The notes below the pieces were generated by a model. That model searched no databases and was not told the DNA's origin. It was given only the letters and a program-made list of their open reading frames with translations. DNA of 64,000 nt, taken from NCBI GenBank assembly GCA_016861345.1, contig BOLD01000003.1, positions 1 through 64,000 on the forward strand, in the 5' to 3' direction. Of the stretch, positions 18,697-27,174 are shown piece by piece. Made by a program: the position numbers and the translations under genes. Numbering within the stretch: the stretch's first letter is position 1; each line of letters begins with the position of its first letter. Source of the DNA: Oligoflexia bacterium. GTDB taxonomy: Bacteria > Bdellovibrionota > Bdellovibrionia > Bdellovibrionales > Bdellovibrionaceae.

Positions 18697-20418
18697 TTAA
18701 GGAATAATTTCCTTTCTTGTTGCTATAAATTCGGAAGCCTTATCTTTTATAACTGTGCTGCTGCCTTCTGTTTGCAGTTTTTCAATAATATCTGCCAAAT
18801 AAAAAGCACTAATTAGCCTTGGCAAGCAAACATAGTCTGCTCCGGCCTGATACATCTCTCGAGCGGACTCGATCTTTTCTGCGGTGACGATGATTTGCGC
18901 CTGCGGAGCAACTTGCTTTAAGATTTTTAAGAGTTTGACGTTTGTAATCCCTTTTAGAATTTGATCCGGGATTGTACTTAAGATGAGTTTTGCTTTGTCC
19001 AAATGGAGGTGTCTTAAGGTATCAACATGACTAATGTCTCCGTATTGGCAGTGTATTCCCATCTTCTGAAGCTGAACATGGGCTTCGGGATTGAAATCAA
19101 CAATCAAGAGATCTTCAAAGAAAGATGTCGAGTAGCGATTATGGAGTTCATAAAGCAGCGAGCTGGCCTCGCGGTGAAAACCAAGAATGACAATTGATGG
19201 ATGTTGTTTGGGAAGTCCCTTTTCTGAGGTCTTGCTGACTCTATCGATAAACCCAATTTTCTGCAGAAACGGATTTATAAATTGGTACACTCGATGTGAA
19301 GAAGGAATGGTGAAAGAAGAAATAAGTGCAGAGACGACCATTGCAATAATAAAGGCTGAGAAGAGATCAGGACTAATGTGTTTATAGGTAATTCCCAGAG
19401 ATGCCATGATCAGTGAGAACTCGGAAAGTTGACTTAGGTTAAGGGCAGGCAAGAGACTGGCACGATTTCCGTATTTCATAAAATGGAGGAAAGGAAAAAT
19501 TGTGATGATTCGACTAAAGAGTACAAAAATGATAATGAGTCCTGCAAGTGCAAGCACATTCCATGTTGGTTCAGGAATTTGTAATCCTAAGCTAACAAAA
19601 AACAGCGTAATGAAAAAATCACGAAGACTTGATATTTTTGCGGCCACATCTAAATGGTAGGGGAAAGAGGCGATTGAAACTCCTGCGACAAGAGCTCCCA
19701 TTTCAAGTGATATGCTCAGAGCGTCGGCAAGACCACAGACAGCAAAGCACCAAGCCATTGCAAGAAGAAGCATGAGTTCAGGATGTTTTCCCGCGCGGGC
19801 AAATATTCTCTGTAATGCAAAGCGAGCTAAAAACCAACAGCTCAGAACGAGAAGACCAACTTTCGCCAGGGAAAGTAGGATGGCCAGTGCACTTAGGTCA
19901 CTGAGATTTGGCTGAATTGCAAGAAAACCGATAGCCCAAAGATCTTGTATGACTAATATGCCCAGGGTTATTCGAGATGGGAGAGCGTCTAAATCCATCT
20001 TGTCGGATAGAATTTTGACAACAATCAAAGTTGAAGAAAGTGAACAGGCAATAGCAAGGTAGGTGAGTTCGTAGGAATTGTTTCCATACCCGAACATCTT
20101 AAAAAAGAGAATCCCCAGTAGATTGCATCCAACAAATTGGGTCACTCCATTAACCAGCACGGCCTTTCCAGCTTGTATCAGCTTTCGGATGTCGATTTCT
20201 AATCCAAGGATGAACATTAAGAGCACTAGGCCGATTTCTGAAAGGGTGGCAATACTTTCGTGACTTTGAATAACTCCAAACCCAAGGTGCGGGCCTAAGA
20301 TTACACCAGCGATCAGATAGGCGAGCAAGAGCGGAACTCGAAGGTAAAGAGCTGGAAAACCTAATGCCGCAGCTCCAACGACAGCCTTACCAATGTCTGC
20401 CAGTAAATGACTAGTCAT
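18697..20418 (-). CDS. KefB-type cation:proton antiporter with RCK domain
   Basis: 573 residues. Twelve or so transmembrane helices (about 5-385) of the CPA2 Na/H-exchanger fold, with LLAYLIAGVILGPHLGFG and LGLVLLMFILGLEIDI-type helices near the N-terminus, then a cytosolic TrkA-N/RCK nucleotide-binding domain (IVILGFHREASSLLYEL near 407; GDISHVDTLRHL near 460). Likely a K+/H+ or Na+/H+ antiporter gated by nucleotide or metabolite binding. It overlaps the small MORN-like gene upstream by four bases, so the two form an operon. Confidence 0.93.
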   Translation of the reverse strand: MTSHLLADIGKAVVGAAALGFPALYLRVPLLLAYLIAGVILGPHLGFGVIQSHESIATLSEIGLVLLMFILGLEIDIRKLIQAGKAVLVNGVTQFVGCNLLGILFFKMFGYGNNSYELTYLAIACSLSSTLIVVKILSDKMDLDALPSRITLGILVIQDLWAIGFLAIQPNLSDLSALAILLSLAKVGLLVLSCWFLARFALQRIFARAGKHPELMLLLAMAWCFAVCGLADALSISLEMGALVAGVSIASFPYHLDVAAKISSLRDFFITLFFVSLGLQIPEPTWNVLALAGLIIIFVLFSRIITIFPFLHFMKYGNRASLLPALNLSQLSEFSLIMASLGITYKHISPDLFSAFIIAMVVSALISSFTIPSSHRVYQFINPFLQKIGFIDRVSKTSEKGLPKQHPSIVILGFHREASSLLYELHNRYSTSFFEDLLIVDFNPEAHVQLQKMGIHCQYGDISHVDTLRHLHLDKAKLILSTIPDQILKGITNVKLLKILKQVAPQAQIIVTAEKIESAREMYQAGADYVCLPRLISAFYLADIIEKLQTEGSSTVIKDKASEFIATRKEIIP

Positions 20419-20648
20419 GATTTTGTCACTTTCTTGTTTTTTAAGTAGTGAATCATGACTTCATCTAGGGTGGGCGTTGGAAAAAATTTTTCTTCAACAA
20501 GCAGACCTTGTTCATTCCATTTTTTCCAAAGTCCAACAGGCAGTCCAAGGATGTATTCTCCCTCTTCTTTGATTTTTCCGTCAGAATGATAGGTTATTGT
20601 TTTTCCATTTTGTAACCCATGAAAGTACGCAATTAAATCATTTGGCAT
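20415..20648 (-). CDS. small MORN-2-like protein
   Basis: 77 residues from the ATG at 20648, chosen because GGAG lies six bases upstream; a longer frame starts at 20669. The centre (GKTITYHSDGKIKEEGEYILG followed by PVGLWKKWNEQG) is the YwqK/MORN-2 repeat pattern, G-x-W/Y strands in about 22-residue units. Function unknown; related short proteins are sometimes labelled as antitoxin-like. Coupling (ATGA) to the antiporter gene suggests it accompanies that transporter. Confidence 0.7.
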   Translation of the reverse strand: MPNDLIAYFHGLQNGKTITYHSDGKIKEEGEYILGLPVGLWKKWNEQGLLVEEKFFPTPTLDEVMIHYLKNKKVTKS

Positions 20649-20733
20649 AAAATACTCCGTCAAGTGCATGAAAGATGTGAACAGGTTTGGGGATGAGCCA
20701 ACACCTAAATTCTTGAATGATCTTCAGAAGAAT

Positions 20734-21093
20734 TTATGCAATTTTCGGAGGTTGAAAAATAGACGGGCAATAGCTGTCTTTATAACTAATGTATGTCGAG
20801 TGAAATAGTCTTTCGCCAGGAACGATCAGCTGAATTTCATAATCTGTCGCTACGGTGGCGTAGCAGACATTGACCTCTTGAAGTCTTGTCGTCTCACGAC
20901 TGGAATCGGATTGAGATGAGTTGTCATTTTGGTCTGGTGAGGGCGAGGTTTCCTGCATGGAAACCTGCTTCGTGCTAACACTTGTTCGAATAAAGTTTGT
21001 CGTCGGGTCCATCAGTTCGATCCCGAGTGCAAAAAGGACAATGAAAATGGTGAACAGTTCCCACTTTTTCAAATAATAACTCTCCGCAGTCAT
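20734..21093 (-). CDS. hypothetical single-pass membrane protein
   Basis: 119 residues. One hydrophobic segment (about 12-29), then a Ser/Gln/Asp-rich stretch (about 44-70) and a short C-terminal region with two cysteines (C77, C108). I recognise no family. It lies 85 bases upstream of the MORN-like/antiporter pair on the same strand and could share their transcript. Divergent from the FmdE-like gene. Confidence 0.6.
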   Translation of the reverse strand: MTAESYYLKKWELFTIFIVLFALGIELMDPTTNFIRTSVSTKQVSMQETSPSPDQNDNSSQSDSSRETTRLQEVNVCYATVATDYEIQLIVPGERLFHSTYISYKDSYCPSIFQPPKIA

Positions 21094-21224
21094 TATATCG
21101 GAAGAGGAACCTTGAAAACAAGACTGACTTTGGATTGGTTTGTATAAGGCTAGTTTTATTTGAAAACGGAATTAATAATGAATAGAATCGTCAGTAATCA
21201 CAATGATATAGGTGAGGAGCACAG

Positions 21225-21788
21225 ATGAAGGCCATTCACGTAGAGGATCTTAAAAAACGGACGATACAAATTCATGAGCCCTTTGCCGAGTTTTTGATGG
21301 CGGATCAGGATGAGTATCAATTCACTATCTCACTTTTAGACGTGGTCCGATTTGCTGGCCACGCTTGTCCCTCGATGGTGGGGGCCTTTCTGATTTCACA
21401 GAGAGCCATTAGAGAACTTTTCCCTGAAACCAACATTTGCATCCGAGGGCAAGTTGCAATCGAAATCCCATCATCCACCACTCAAGGGGCGACGGGCCCC
21501 ATTTCGAACGTCTTCTCCATGATCTTTGGCTCTTGGGAAAAAAGTGGTTTTGGTGGATTGCAAGGCCACTTTGTCAGAAGAGGACTTTTATCTTACGAAT
21601 CGCCAAATGTTCCACCAGGAGTCTATCGCTTTCGCAATCTTCAAACCGGAAAGCATGTTGACATCTCTTATGACCCTTCAAAAGCCACAGTCCCTGCTGA
21701 GGCCAACCAGCTGCCATTTCAGAAAATGTGGCGGTACAAAATCGCAGCAATTTTGAAAAATCCAGATCAGTTTGTGAGGGTAGTTTAG
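21225..21788 (+). CDS. FmdE-like protein
   Basis: 187 residues, preceded by a strong RBS (GAGGAG, 7 bases before ATG). The motif RFAGHACPSMVGAFLISQRA (residues 43-61, H46 and C48) resembles the H-x-C-P-G-x-x-x-G metal-site motif of the FmdE domain, named for formylmethanofuran dehydrogenase subunit E, although nothing else here suggests C1 metabolism. In bacteria FmdE-domain proteins occur alone and are of uncertain function. The C-terminal zinc-finger of some family members is absent. It is the last gene with the AT-rich, chromosome-like look before the accessory region. Confidence 0.6.
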   Translation: MKAIHVEDLKKRTIQIHEPFAEFLMADQDEYQFTISLLDVVRFAGHACPSMVGAFLISQRAIRELFPETNICIRGQVAIEIPSSTTQGATGPISNVFSMIFGSWEKSGFGGLQGHFVRRGLLSYESPNVPPGVYRFRNLQTGKHVDISYDPSKATVPAEANQLPFQKMWRYKIAAILKNPDQFVRVV

Positions 21789-21824
21789 AAAACTGGTGAA
21801 CCACGCTTCCCAATAACCGAACTT

Positions 21825-22319
21825 TTGCAAGCTATTGATTTCACCACGTTTATCGTCAAAATCAGCAAACGAATTTCTGCTGAAGACAGTAAAAATATAG
21901 TCGAAATGTACTCGAAAGGCATGTCCCTTCGCGACATCTCGAACCAGCTTGGAATGTCGAAGAACGGTGTGCGCTCGCGTCTATTGCGAGCTGGGCAAGA
22001 GTTGCGAGACCGTTTGTCCAAAGTCACCCACAAGCGTTCGATCAAGTCAGGAAAGCAAGCGGCTCTTCCGTACTATGGATTTTGTTACTTTGAAGGCAAG
22101 ATCGTAAAAGACCCAAGGGAGTTTCCGACTCTTCAAAAAATCCATCGCCTCTGGATTCAAGGGCAGACCATACATCAGATAAATTTAGAACTGAATCGAG
22201 CTAAGCTTCCATCTCGCACGGGTAAAACATGGAGCTGGGCCGCTCTTCAAAACATCGTCGCTCGATTTGAAAACAAACAAGTCATCTTATCCAAAGGGGG
22301 AAAATATGAATTTAGATAA
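21825..22319 (+). CDS. serine-recombinase remnant (HTH plus recombinase domain)
   Basis: 164 residues from a TTG start; no ATG upstream of the HTH is in frame. Residues about 19-50 form a Hin-type helix-turn-helix (IVEMYSKGMSLRDISNQLG then SKNGVRSRLLRAG). Residues about 80-155 match the Recombinase domain of large serine recombinases (PYYGFCYFEGKIV..., LNRAKLPSRTGKTWSWAALQNIV). The catalytic resolvase domain with its N-terminal serine is absent. It could be a decayed integrase or a DNA-binding regulator. Position at the edge between chromosome-like and accessory DNA fits a remnant of an integration event. Confidence 0.7.
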   Translation: MQAIDFTTFIVKISKRISAEDSKNIVEMYSKGMSLRDISNQLGMSKNGVRSRLLRAGQELRDRLSKVTHKRSIKSGKQAALPYYGFCYFEGKIVKDPREFPTLQKIHRLWIQGQTIHQINLELNRAKLPSRTGKTWSWAALQNIVARFENKQVILSKGGKYEFR

Positions 22320-22524
22320 ACTCATCACGATTGCTGCCGGAGTAGTGCTAGCATTCTCGCTGACTATGAACCTCGATAAAATTCAAACTTTGATCTGGCG
22401 GGCTCAAGCCAAGCTTATCTATGAATCGCGCACGGAGACTTGGGGAAGCCCGCGATTTTTTCCAGTCACATCAAAAATAAAGTCAGCGAAAGTATCTGAT
22501 CAAATCACGAAATCGAAGAAATAA
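22306..22524 (+). CDS. small hypothetical membrane protein
   Basis: 72 residues from the ATG at 22306, which has a strong AAGGGGG RBS; a longer in-frame start upstream would sit inside the recombinase-like gene. Residues 4-22 are hydrophobic, followed by a basic tail. It overlaps the upstream gene by 14 bases and appears coupled to it. No family recognised. Confidence 0.55.
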   Translation: MNLDKLITIAAGVVLAFSLTMNLDKIQTLIWRAQAKLIYESRTETWGSPRFFPVTSKIKSAKVSDQITKSKK

Positions 22525-22543
22525 GATCGTATCGTGCTCGTAT

Positions 22544-22966
22544 TTAACTTTTGGCAATTCCGATGTCGCGACCGAACTGTTCAAGCTTTTGCGTTATCTC
22601 ATCTCGCGCTGACCTAAATGCGTCGGGCTTTTGCTCCTCAGTCGCGTTCGCCGGGTCTCTGATTGGCCAGTGAAGTCGTTTTGCCTTTGATGGTAGAACC
22701 GGACAAACTTCCTCCGCGCAAAGCGTGATTACAAAATCAAGTTGTTCGACAAACTCATGAGAAAGTTGATCTATTGATTTAGACCAATTCTGACTAATAT
22801 CAATTCCCGACTCGCTTAATACCTTTACGGCCCACGGTTGCACTTTTCCTGAAGGCACAGATCCAGCGCTTTCGATATTTGCTTTAGTTCCGAAAAGTTT
22901 CTTTGCGATACCTTCTGCTAACTGACTGCGTGCCGAATTTGCTACGCATAAAAATAGGATATTCAT
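22544..22966 (-). CDS. arsC: arsenate reductase, low-molecular-weight phosphatase type
   Basis: 140 residues. The P-loop C7-x5-R13 (CVANSAR) and the two later cysteines C83 and C88 (TLCAEEVCP) are the triple-cysteine relay of thioredoxin-coupled ArsC, which reduces arsenate to arsenite. The DP pair (RDPANAT near 110) supplies the general acid. It lies one base after the acr3 stop in an arsenic-resistance operon and acts upstream of the exporter: arsenate is reduced, then arsenite is exported. Confidence 0.95.
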   Translation of the reverse strand: MNILFLCVANSARSQLAEGIAKKLFGTKANIESAGSVPSGKVQPWAVKVLSESGIDISQNWSKSIDQLSHEFVEQLDFVITLCAEEVCPVLPSKAKRLHWPIRDPANATEEQKPDAFRSARDEITQKLEQFGRDIGIAKS

Positions 22967-22967
22967 C

Positions 22968-24026
22968 TTATGCCCCTTTTAAAAAATATTTTTTACGAAT
23001 CCAAAGCGATGCCGAGACTAATCCTATAAGAGCGGGCACCTCAACCAATGGACCGATAACTGCGGCGAATGCCGCTCCGTGATGAATCCCAAAAGTGGCA
23101 ACAGCCACAGCAATAGCTAGCTCAAAATTGTTAGAAGCTGCTGTAAACGATAAAGTAGCTGATTTTTCATAGTCCGCACCAGCTTTTCGGCTCATAAAAA
23201 ATGAAAACAGAAACATTAAAATGAAATACAGAAGTAATGGAATCGCGATACGAACTACATCCAGTGGCAATTCGATAATGCGATCACCTTTAAGAGCAAA
23301 CATCACGATGATCGTGAACAACAAAAAAACAAGAGTGAGCGGAGAAACTCTAGACATAAACTCAGTTTCAAACCATTTTGTGCCTTTGTTCTTAATCAAA
23401 ATTTTTCGAGTTAAAAATCCCGCAATGAATGGAATTCCTAGATAAATGAATACGGCGATGGCCACATCCCAAATTGTAATCTTCAATTCGACGCTTGCGA
23501 TCCCCAGCCACCCAGTCGCTGTTTTCAGAAAGAAATAAGCGAGAAAGGGAAAGGTAAAAATTTGGAACAGTGAATTTAAAGCGACTAGTCCCGCGCAGTA
23601 TTCTCGGCTACCACCCGCAAGGTCGTTCCAGACGATAACCATCGCAATACAACGAGCAAGACCGATCAAGATTAGACCTGTCATGTATTCGGGGTAATCT
23701 CTTAAAAAAGTGACGGCCAAAATAAACATCAGAATCGGCCCCAACAGCCAGTTTTGAACTAGCGAAAGAATCAAAACTTTTGTGTTCGATAAGACCTTAG
23801 GAAGCTCTTCGTATTTTACCTTGGCTAAAGGTGGATACATCATTAAAATTAACCCAATTGCGATTGGGATTGACGTAGTTCCGACCGACATTTTTTCAAT
23901 GACAACCGGGATTCTAGGTATAAACCGACCAAGTAAAATTCCAACAGTCATTGCCGCAAAAATCCAAAATGTTAAATACCGATCTAAAAACGAAAGTTTG
24001 CTCATAACAGAGCTACTATGTGCCAT
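22968..24026 (-). CDS. arsB: ACR3 family arsenite efflux transporter
   Basis: 352 residues with ten hydrophobic helices. Family features include GRFIPRIP, the polar intramembrane residues around [22 protein letters not shown], and [18 protein letters not shown], which carries the conserved Cys of ACR3 transporters, and [19 protein letters not shown]. It exports arsenite using the proton gradient. An alternative start is Met8. Divergent from arsR across an operator-like repeat region and followed by arsC. Confidence 0.95.
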   Translation of the reverse strand: MAHSSSVMSKLSFLDRYLTFWIFAAMTVGILLGRFIPRIPVVIEKMSVGTTSIPIAIGLILMMYPPLAKVKYEELPKVLSNTKVLILSLVQNWLLGPILMFILAVTFLRDYPEYMTGLILIGLARCIAMVIVWNDLAGGSREYCAGLVALNSLFQIFTFPFLAYFFLKTATGWLGIASVELKITIWDVAIAVFIYLGIPFIAGFLTRKILIKNKGTKWFETEFMSRVSPLTLVFLLFTIIVMFALKGDRIIELPLDVVRIAIPLLLYFILMFLFSFFMSRKAGADYEKSATLSFTAASNNFELAIAVAVATFGIHHGAAFAAVIGPLVEVPALIGLVSASLWIRKKYFLKGA

Positions 24027-24042
24027 TCATATCCTCACTTGC

Positions 24043-24069
24043 TTATCGTATTATTACGATATACGATAA
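24043..24069. promoter_or_regulatory. ArsR operator-like repeats
   Basis: Three half-sites in the 47-base arsB-arsR spacer: TTATCGTA at 24043-24050, and its reverse complement TACGATA(A) at 24055-24061 and again at 24062-24069. The outer pair forms an 8-bp inverted repeat and the first two form a 7-bp inverted repeat with a 4-base gap. A repressor binding here would control both divergent transcripts. The last half-site ends four bases before the arsR ATG, so arsR mRNA may be leaderless. Confidence 0.65.
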
Positions 24070-24073
24070 TTGA

Positions 24074-24409
24074 ATGGCAATATCAAGAAAAGAAGAATTT
24101 CCTGACAACGACCTTAAGTTAGCCGACTGGTGTAAAGCGCTGTCGCATCCAGCTCGTATTGCAATTTTGAGAACATTAGCGGATCGCGGTGAATGTATTT
24201 GTGGAGATCTTGTTTTAGATTTGCCGCTAGCGCAATCAACGGTAAGCCAGCACTTAAAAGCACTAAAAGAAGCAAAACTGATTAAGGGTGAAATAGACGG
24301 ACCTAGATCAAAATATTGCATTGATAAAAAAAATTTCGAAAAGTTTTTGAAATCCGTCGGCGACTTTGGAATCAAGACTTCGAATAAGATTAAAGAGCAA
24401 GACTGCTAA
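24074..24409 (+). CDS. arsR: ArsR/SmtB family repressor
   Basis: 111 residues. A winged-helix core with recognition helix about 54-66 ([13 protein letters not shown]), preceded by the metalloid-binding motif ECICGD with C41 and C43, as in arsenite-sensing ArsR proteins. Arsenite binding should release it from the operator just upstream, which lies between it and the divergent acr3-arsC genes. No Shine-Dalgarno sequence is visible before the ATG. Confidence 0.93.
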   Translation: MAISRKEEFPDNDLKLADWCKALSHPARIAILRTLADRGECICGDLVLDLPLAQSTVSQHLKALKEAKLIKGEIDGPRSKYCIDKKNFEKFLKSVGDFGIKTSNKIKEQDC

Positions 24410-24419
24410 GGAGTTAGTT

Positions 24420-24854
24420 ATGACTGGAAACCAAAAGTTAAGCTTCGATGTTAGATCAAGCTGGATCAGCCATCAAGAAAGCATATCTTACTGCGAATCA
24501 TCTGGTAAGAATGCTTCTATAAAGCTCGATACTAATTTGCAAGGAACAGTCGACGCCTTTAATCCTGCCGAGTTACTTTTGTCGGCCATATCTGCTTGCA
24601 TGATTAAAGGTGCAGAAAGAGTCGCACCAATTTTAAAATTTTCGTTTCGTGGAATTGAAGTACGATTGCACGGTATTCGACAGGACGTTCCCCCGAAAAT
24701 GGAGTCAATATCCTATGAAATAGTTGTAGACACTGATGAGCCTGACCATCGCTTAGAACTACTTCATACAAATATTAAACAATATGGAACGGTTTTTAAC
24801 TCCGTAGCAGCAGGTACGAATTTGCACGGAAAGATCACTCGTAAATTGGTTTAG
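24420..24854 (+). CDS. OsmC family protein
   Basis: 144 residues from the ATG at 24420, chosen because AAGGAG precedes it by six bases; a longer frame overlaps arsR. The OsmC fold is suggested by FNPAELLLSAISACMI near residues 44-59, containing one of the two usual redox cysteines, and a later beta-hairpin. The usual second cysteine (the VC...CP-type motif) is not evident, which would weaken a peroxidase role. It follows arsR by 10 bases, so it probably belongs to the arsenic-induced transcript. Confidence 0.78.
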   Translation: MTGNQKLSFDVRSSWISHQESISYCESSGKNASIKLDTNLQGTVDAFNPAELLLSAISACMIKGAERVAPILKFSFRGIEVRLHGIRQDVPPKMESISYEIVVDTDEPDHRLELLHTNIKQYGTVFNSVAAGTNLHGKITRKLV

Positions 24855-25104
24855 TTTTTTTCATTTATTTTAATTTCAGTTTCACATCTCCCTGTTGGAT
24901 CGACGCTCTTGCGAAGATCGCCCTTTTCTCGCATCTCCGCACGGGCGTCACGCCAGCCCCTTCGGGATCTGTCATGAGCCCTGCCGCATTCGCGTGTCGA
25001 TGCGCGGTCAATCTTCTTCAGAGCTGGTTTGCCTTCTCGGAGCCCACTCCTTCTTCGAAGGGCTCCTCAAACAAGAGGCAAAGCCCAAAAAACGGGAGAT
25101 AAAC
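24855..25104. other. GC-rich non-coding stretch before the zinc-ribbon gene
   Basis: No supported gene. After an AT-rich stretch, the sequence becomes clearly GC-richer and contains short inverted repeats, the best being GGAGCCC (25039-25045) with GGGCTCC (25060-25066). An open frame through it carries no convincing protein. A similar hairpin-bearing leader precedes the small genes at 53 kb. It may hold the promoter and leader of the next gene. Confidence 0.4.
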
Positions 25105-25542
25105 ATGAACTCTGAACTTAAAGAAAAACTGACTCAGCTAGCTTTCAATCGCTCGATTTCATTTTGCTACAACTGCTATCACGAATGCCCATCCGGTCGT
25201 TGTGAAACTTGCGGCTCTGATGATCTTATGCGCTCCGTGGATGGAGTTGGCTGCGAGTACGGTACAGATTGGGTTATCAAGCACATTCTTGAAACTAACC
25301 TAACACCTGTCGATCTTGAAGAATCCTTCGAGAACATGATTCGTGAATGCTATCCAGAAACAACGAAAGTGGGATGGTTGGAGTTCGACACAGTTACACT
25401 CATGAAAAAAAACGATCCGATGGCTTGGAATTGTGCCGTTGTTGAGCACGAATCTAACGAAGAAGCCAATGGTGTTATCGTCTCATTCGATGGAGGCTCG
25501 ACATATTTTCGCACTGAAGAAGTCGAAGGGCTGTGCTCATAG
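25105..25542 (+). CDS. small zinc-ribbon protein
   Basis: 145 residues from the ATG at 25105 (GGGAGAT upstream). An N-terminal cysteine cluster, CYNCYHECPSGRCETCG (residues about 17-33), has three CxxC/CxxxC-like pairs and looks like a zinc ribbon. The rest is acidic with no motif I recognise; a C-terminal SFDGGSTYFR segment is beta-like. Small Cys-rich proteins of this size are common on conjugative elements, and another occurs here at 53.2 kb. Function unknown. Confidence 0.6.
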   Translation: MNSELKEKLTQLAFNRSISFCYNCYHECPSGRCETCGSDDLMRSVDGVGCEYGTDWVIKHILETNLTPVDLEESFENMIRECYPETTKVGWLEFDTVTLMKKNDPMAWNCAVVEHESNEEANGVIVSFDGGSTYFRTEEVEGLCS

Positions 25543-25699
25543 ATCATGTTACAAATTGTATCTCAATGGCCCTCTTGTCGGGCGGCTATTGGGGCTGGCT
25601 TCTCCCTAATGCTAAATTTCTGTCGTATTGACTAAATGAGTCTATAGTCTTCTGGGTGACGCCAAGATCCGAAAGGGTTAAAATCAACTCAAATTCAAC

Positions 25700-25778
25700 A
25701 AGGGTTTTGCCTTCGATTGCGAAGGACAAAAGTGAGTCGAATGGTAGGGTCGCCATTTATTTTAAAAATGGTGCTCCT
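25700..25778 (+). promoter_or_regulatory. candidate structured RNA leader of nhaA
   Basis: The leader holds a perfect 6-bp hairpin (CCTTCG-ATTG-CGAAGG, 25710-25725) and, 16 bases later, the motif TGGTAGGGTCGCCATTT (25742-25758), 20 bases before the ATG. The same 17-nt motif, also 3' of a hairpin and at nearly the same distance from a start codon, occurs on the minus strand at 27194-27210. Two independent copies in front of two genes point to a cis-acting RNA. Known nhaA leaders include cation-sensing riboswitches; membership in one of those classes is unproven. Confidence 0.6.
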
Positions 25779-26978
25779 ATGTCGAAAAGAAAAATACGCC
25801 CATACAATTTGGTTCCTCAAAGTATTCGCGCATCTTTACAGCGGTTTATCGCAACAGAATCTGCGTCAGGAGTTGTTCTCGCTATTTGCACTGTTTTAGC
25901 GATGGCGATTGCAAACAGCAGGTTCTTTGCTTCATACACAGAGCTTCTTGAATTCAAAGTCCTTGGCCTGACAATTCATCATTGGATCAATGACGGATTG
26001 ATGACGATTTTTTTCTTCGTCGTCGGTATGGAGATAAAAAGAGAAATTGTCGCGGGAGAGCTCAGTACGTTAAGAAAAGCCGCGCTACCGATTGCTGCGG
26101 CCCTAGGCGGAATGATCGTTCCCGCAGTGATCTATTTGTTTTTTAATCGTGGTTCCGATGTGGCAAATGGTTGGGCCGTTCCAATGGCAACCGACATTGC
26201 CTTTGCCCTAGGAGTGCTAACTTTATTCGGTTCACGTGTTCCATTAGCTCTCAAAATTTTTTTGCTAGCATTAGCAATCGTCGATGATCTTGGTGCGGTC
26301 GTCATTATCGCGTTCTTTTACACAGAAGAGATTCGAATTTTCGGACTAGCTGTCCTTGCGACGGCTGTTGGGATGACCTTTTTGGCAAAACACTTTGGCC
26401 TCAGATCCTATTTCATCTATTTGGTTCTGGGTGTTGTTGCCTGGGCTGGGACTTTGTACTCTGGGGTTCATGCGACTGTAGCAGGGGTTCTGTTAGGGTT
26501 AATGACTCCGTACTTAATTCCTGCTGACTCCAAATCTCTGAATAGCTACTCGCCATTAGATGATTTGATTCACAAGCTTCATCCGTGGGTAGGTTTCGGA
26601 ATCATGCCCATTTTTGCTCTTGCAAATGCGGGTATCTCTCTCCATGGCGCAGACTTCGGAAAAATTGCGATTGATCCGATCTTTTCGGGTGTTTGGATGG
26701 GCTTGCTGTTTGGAAAACCAATTGGCATTTTACTTTTTTCTTTTTTCGCTACAGCTTTGGGACTCGCAACTTTACCGGACGGTTTGCTCTGGAGGCAGGT
26801 GGTTGGAGTTTCACTTCTCGCTGGAATCGGATTCACGATGGCCCTTTTTATTTCCGGACTCTCGTTGGACCCACAACATGCCGTTTACGCAAAAACAGGA
26901 ATCTTGGCTGGTTCGCTGATCTCTGGCGTAATTGGATTTATTTGGCTAAATTTTGCGATCCGAAAGCATTCGATCTGA
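25779..26978 (+). CDS. nhaA: Na+/H+ antiporter NhaA
   Basis: 399 residues from the ATG at 25779; a longer frame upstream runs through the structured leader and is rejected. About twelve transmembrane helices. NhaA hallmarks: GLMTIFFFVVGMEIKRE, the unwound-helix sequence MATDIAFALGV, and LALAIVDDLGAVVIIAFFY with the paired aspartates (DD) that bind Na+ and H+. C-terminal GIGFTMALFISGL is also conserved. It exchanges Na+ (or Li+) for protons at the inner membrane. It lies just upstream of a fluoride-resistance operon; Na+/H+ antiporters have been reported under fluoride riboswitches in other bacteria, but no crcB-type core is visible in this leader. Confidence 0.96.
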   Translation: MSKRKIRPYNLVPQSIRASLQRFIATESASGVVLAICTVLAMAIANSRFFASYTELLEFKVLGLTIHHWINDGLMTIFFFVVGMEIKREIVAGELSTLRKAALPIAAALGGMIVPAVIYLFFNRGSDVANGWAVPMATDIAFALGVLTLFGSRVPLALKIFLLALAIVDDLGAVVIIAFFYTEEIRIFGLAVLATAVGMTFLAKHFGLRSYFIYLVLGVVAWAGTLYSGVHATVAGVLLGLMTPYLIPADSKSLNSYSPLDDLIHKLHPWVGFGIMPIFALANAGISLHGADFGKIAIDPIFSGVWMGLLFGKPIGILLFSFFATALGLATLPDGLLWRQVVGVSLLAGIGFTMALFISGLSLDPQHAVYAKTGILAGSLISGVIGFIWLNFAIRKHSI

Positions 26979-27024
26979 ATACTTTCGTGCAAAATGAAAC
27001 TACTTAGCTGGAAGGTAGGAAAAA

Positions 27025-27174
27025 TTATTTCAATTTGTCCTCAATCGGCTTTCCATTTTTAGGTTCCTTTTTTCCGTAGTTCTTTTCCCAGAAAATGATG
27101 CTGGCGATGATGATCGCAGTGGGAATGAGAAAATAGACTATTTCGACGAGTTTGGCAGTGAAAGCAGACGACAT
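27025..27174 (-). CDS. 49-residue single-pass membrane protein
   Basis: A short gene found by reading the minus strand: ATG at 27174, TAA at 27025-27027. Residues 9-29 are a hydrophobic helix (VEIVYFLIPTAIIIASIIFW), followed by a Lys/Glu-rich cytosolic tail (EKNYGKKEPKNGK). The coding potential is supported by its upstream leader, which shares the hairpin and exact 17-nt motif found before nhaA, with the same spacing to the start and both proteins starting ATGTCG. It converges with nhaA, 46 bases apart. It may be a small partner or regulator of a transporter; function unknown. Confidence 0.6.
   Translation of the reverse strand: MSSAFTAKLVEIVYFLIPTAIIIASIIFWEKNYGKKEPKNGKPIEDKLK

Noticed and set aside
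24895-25104. N-terminal extension of the zinc-ribbon protein
   Set aside because: Unstructured, low similarity to any fold, and a good RBS exists at the ATG at 25105.
25656-25778. N-terminal extension of NhaA
   Set aside because: It would translate the structured leader; NhaA homologues begin near the internal Met.
25700-25778. Fluoride riboswitch before nhaA
   Set aside because: The invariant GCTGATG-CTCCTAC core of the crcB RNA is absent, so this leader is a different element.
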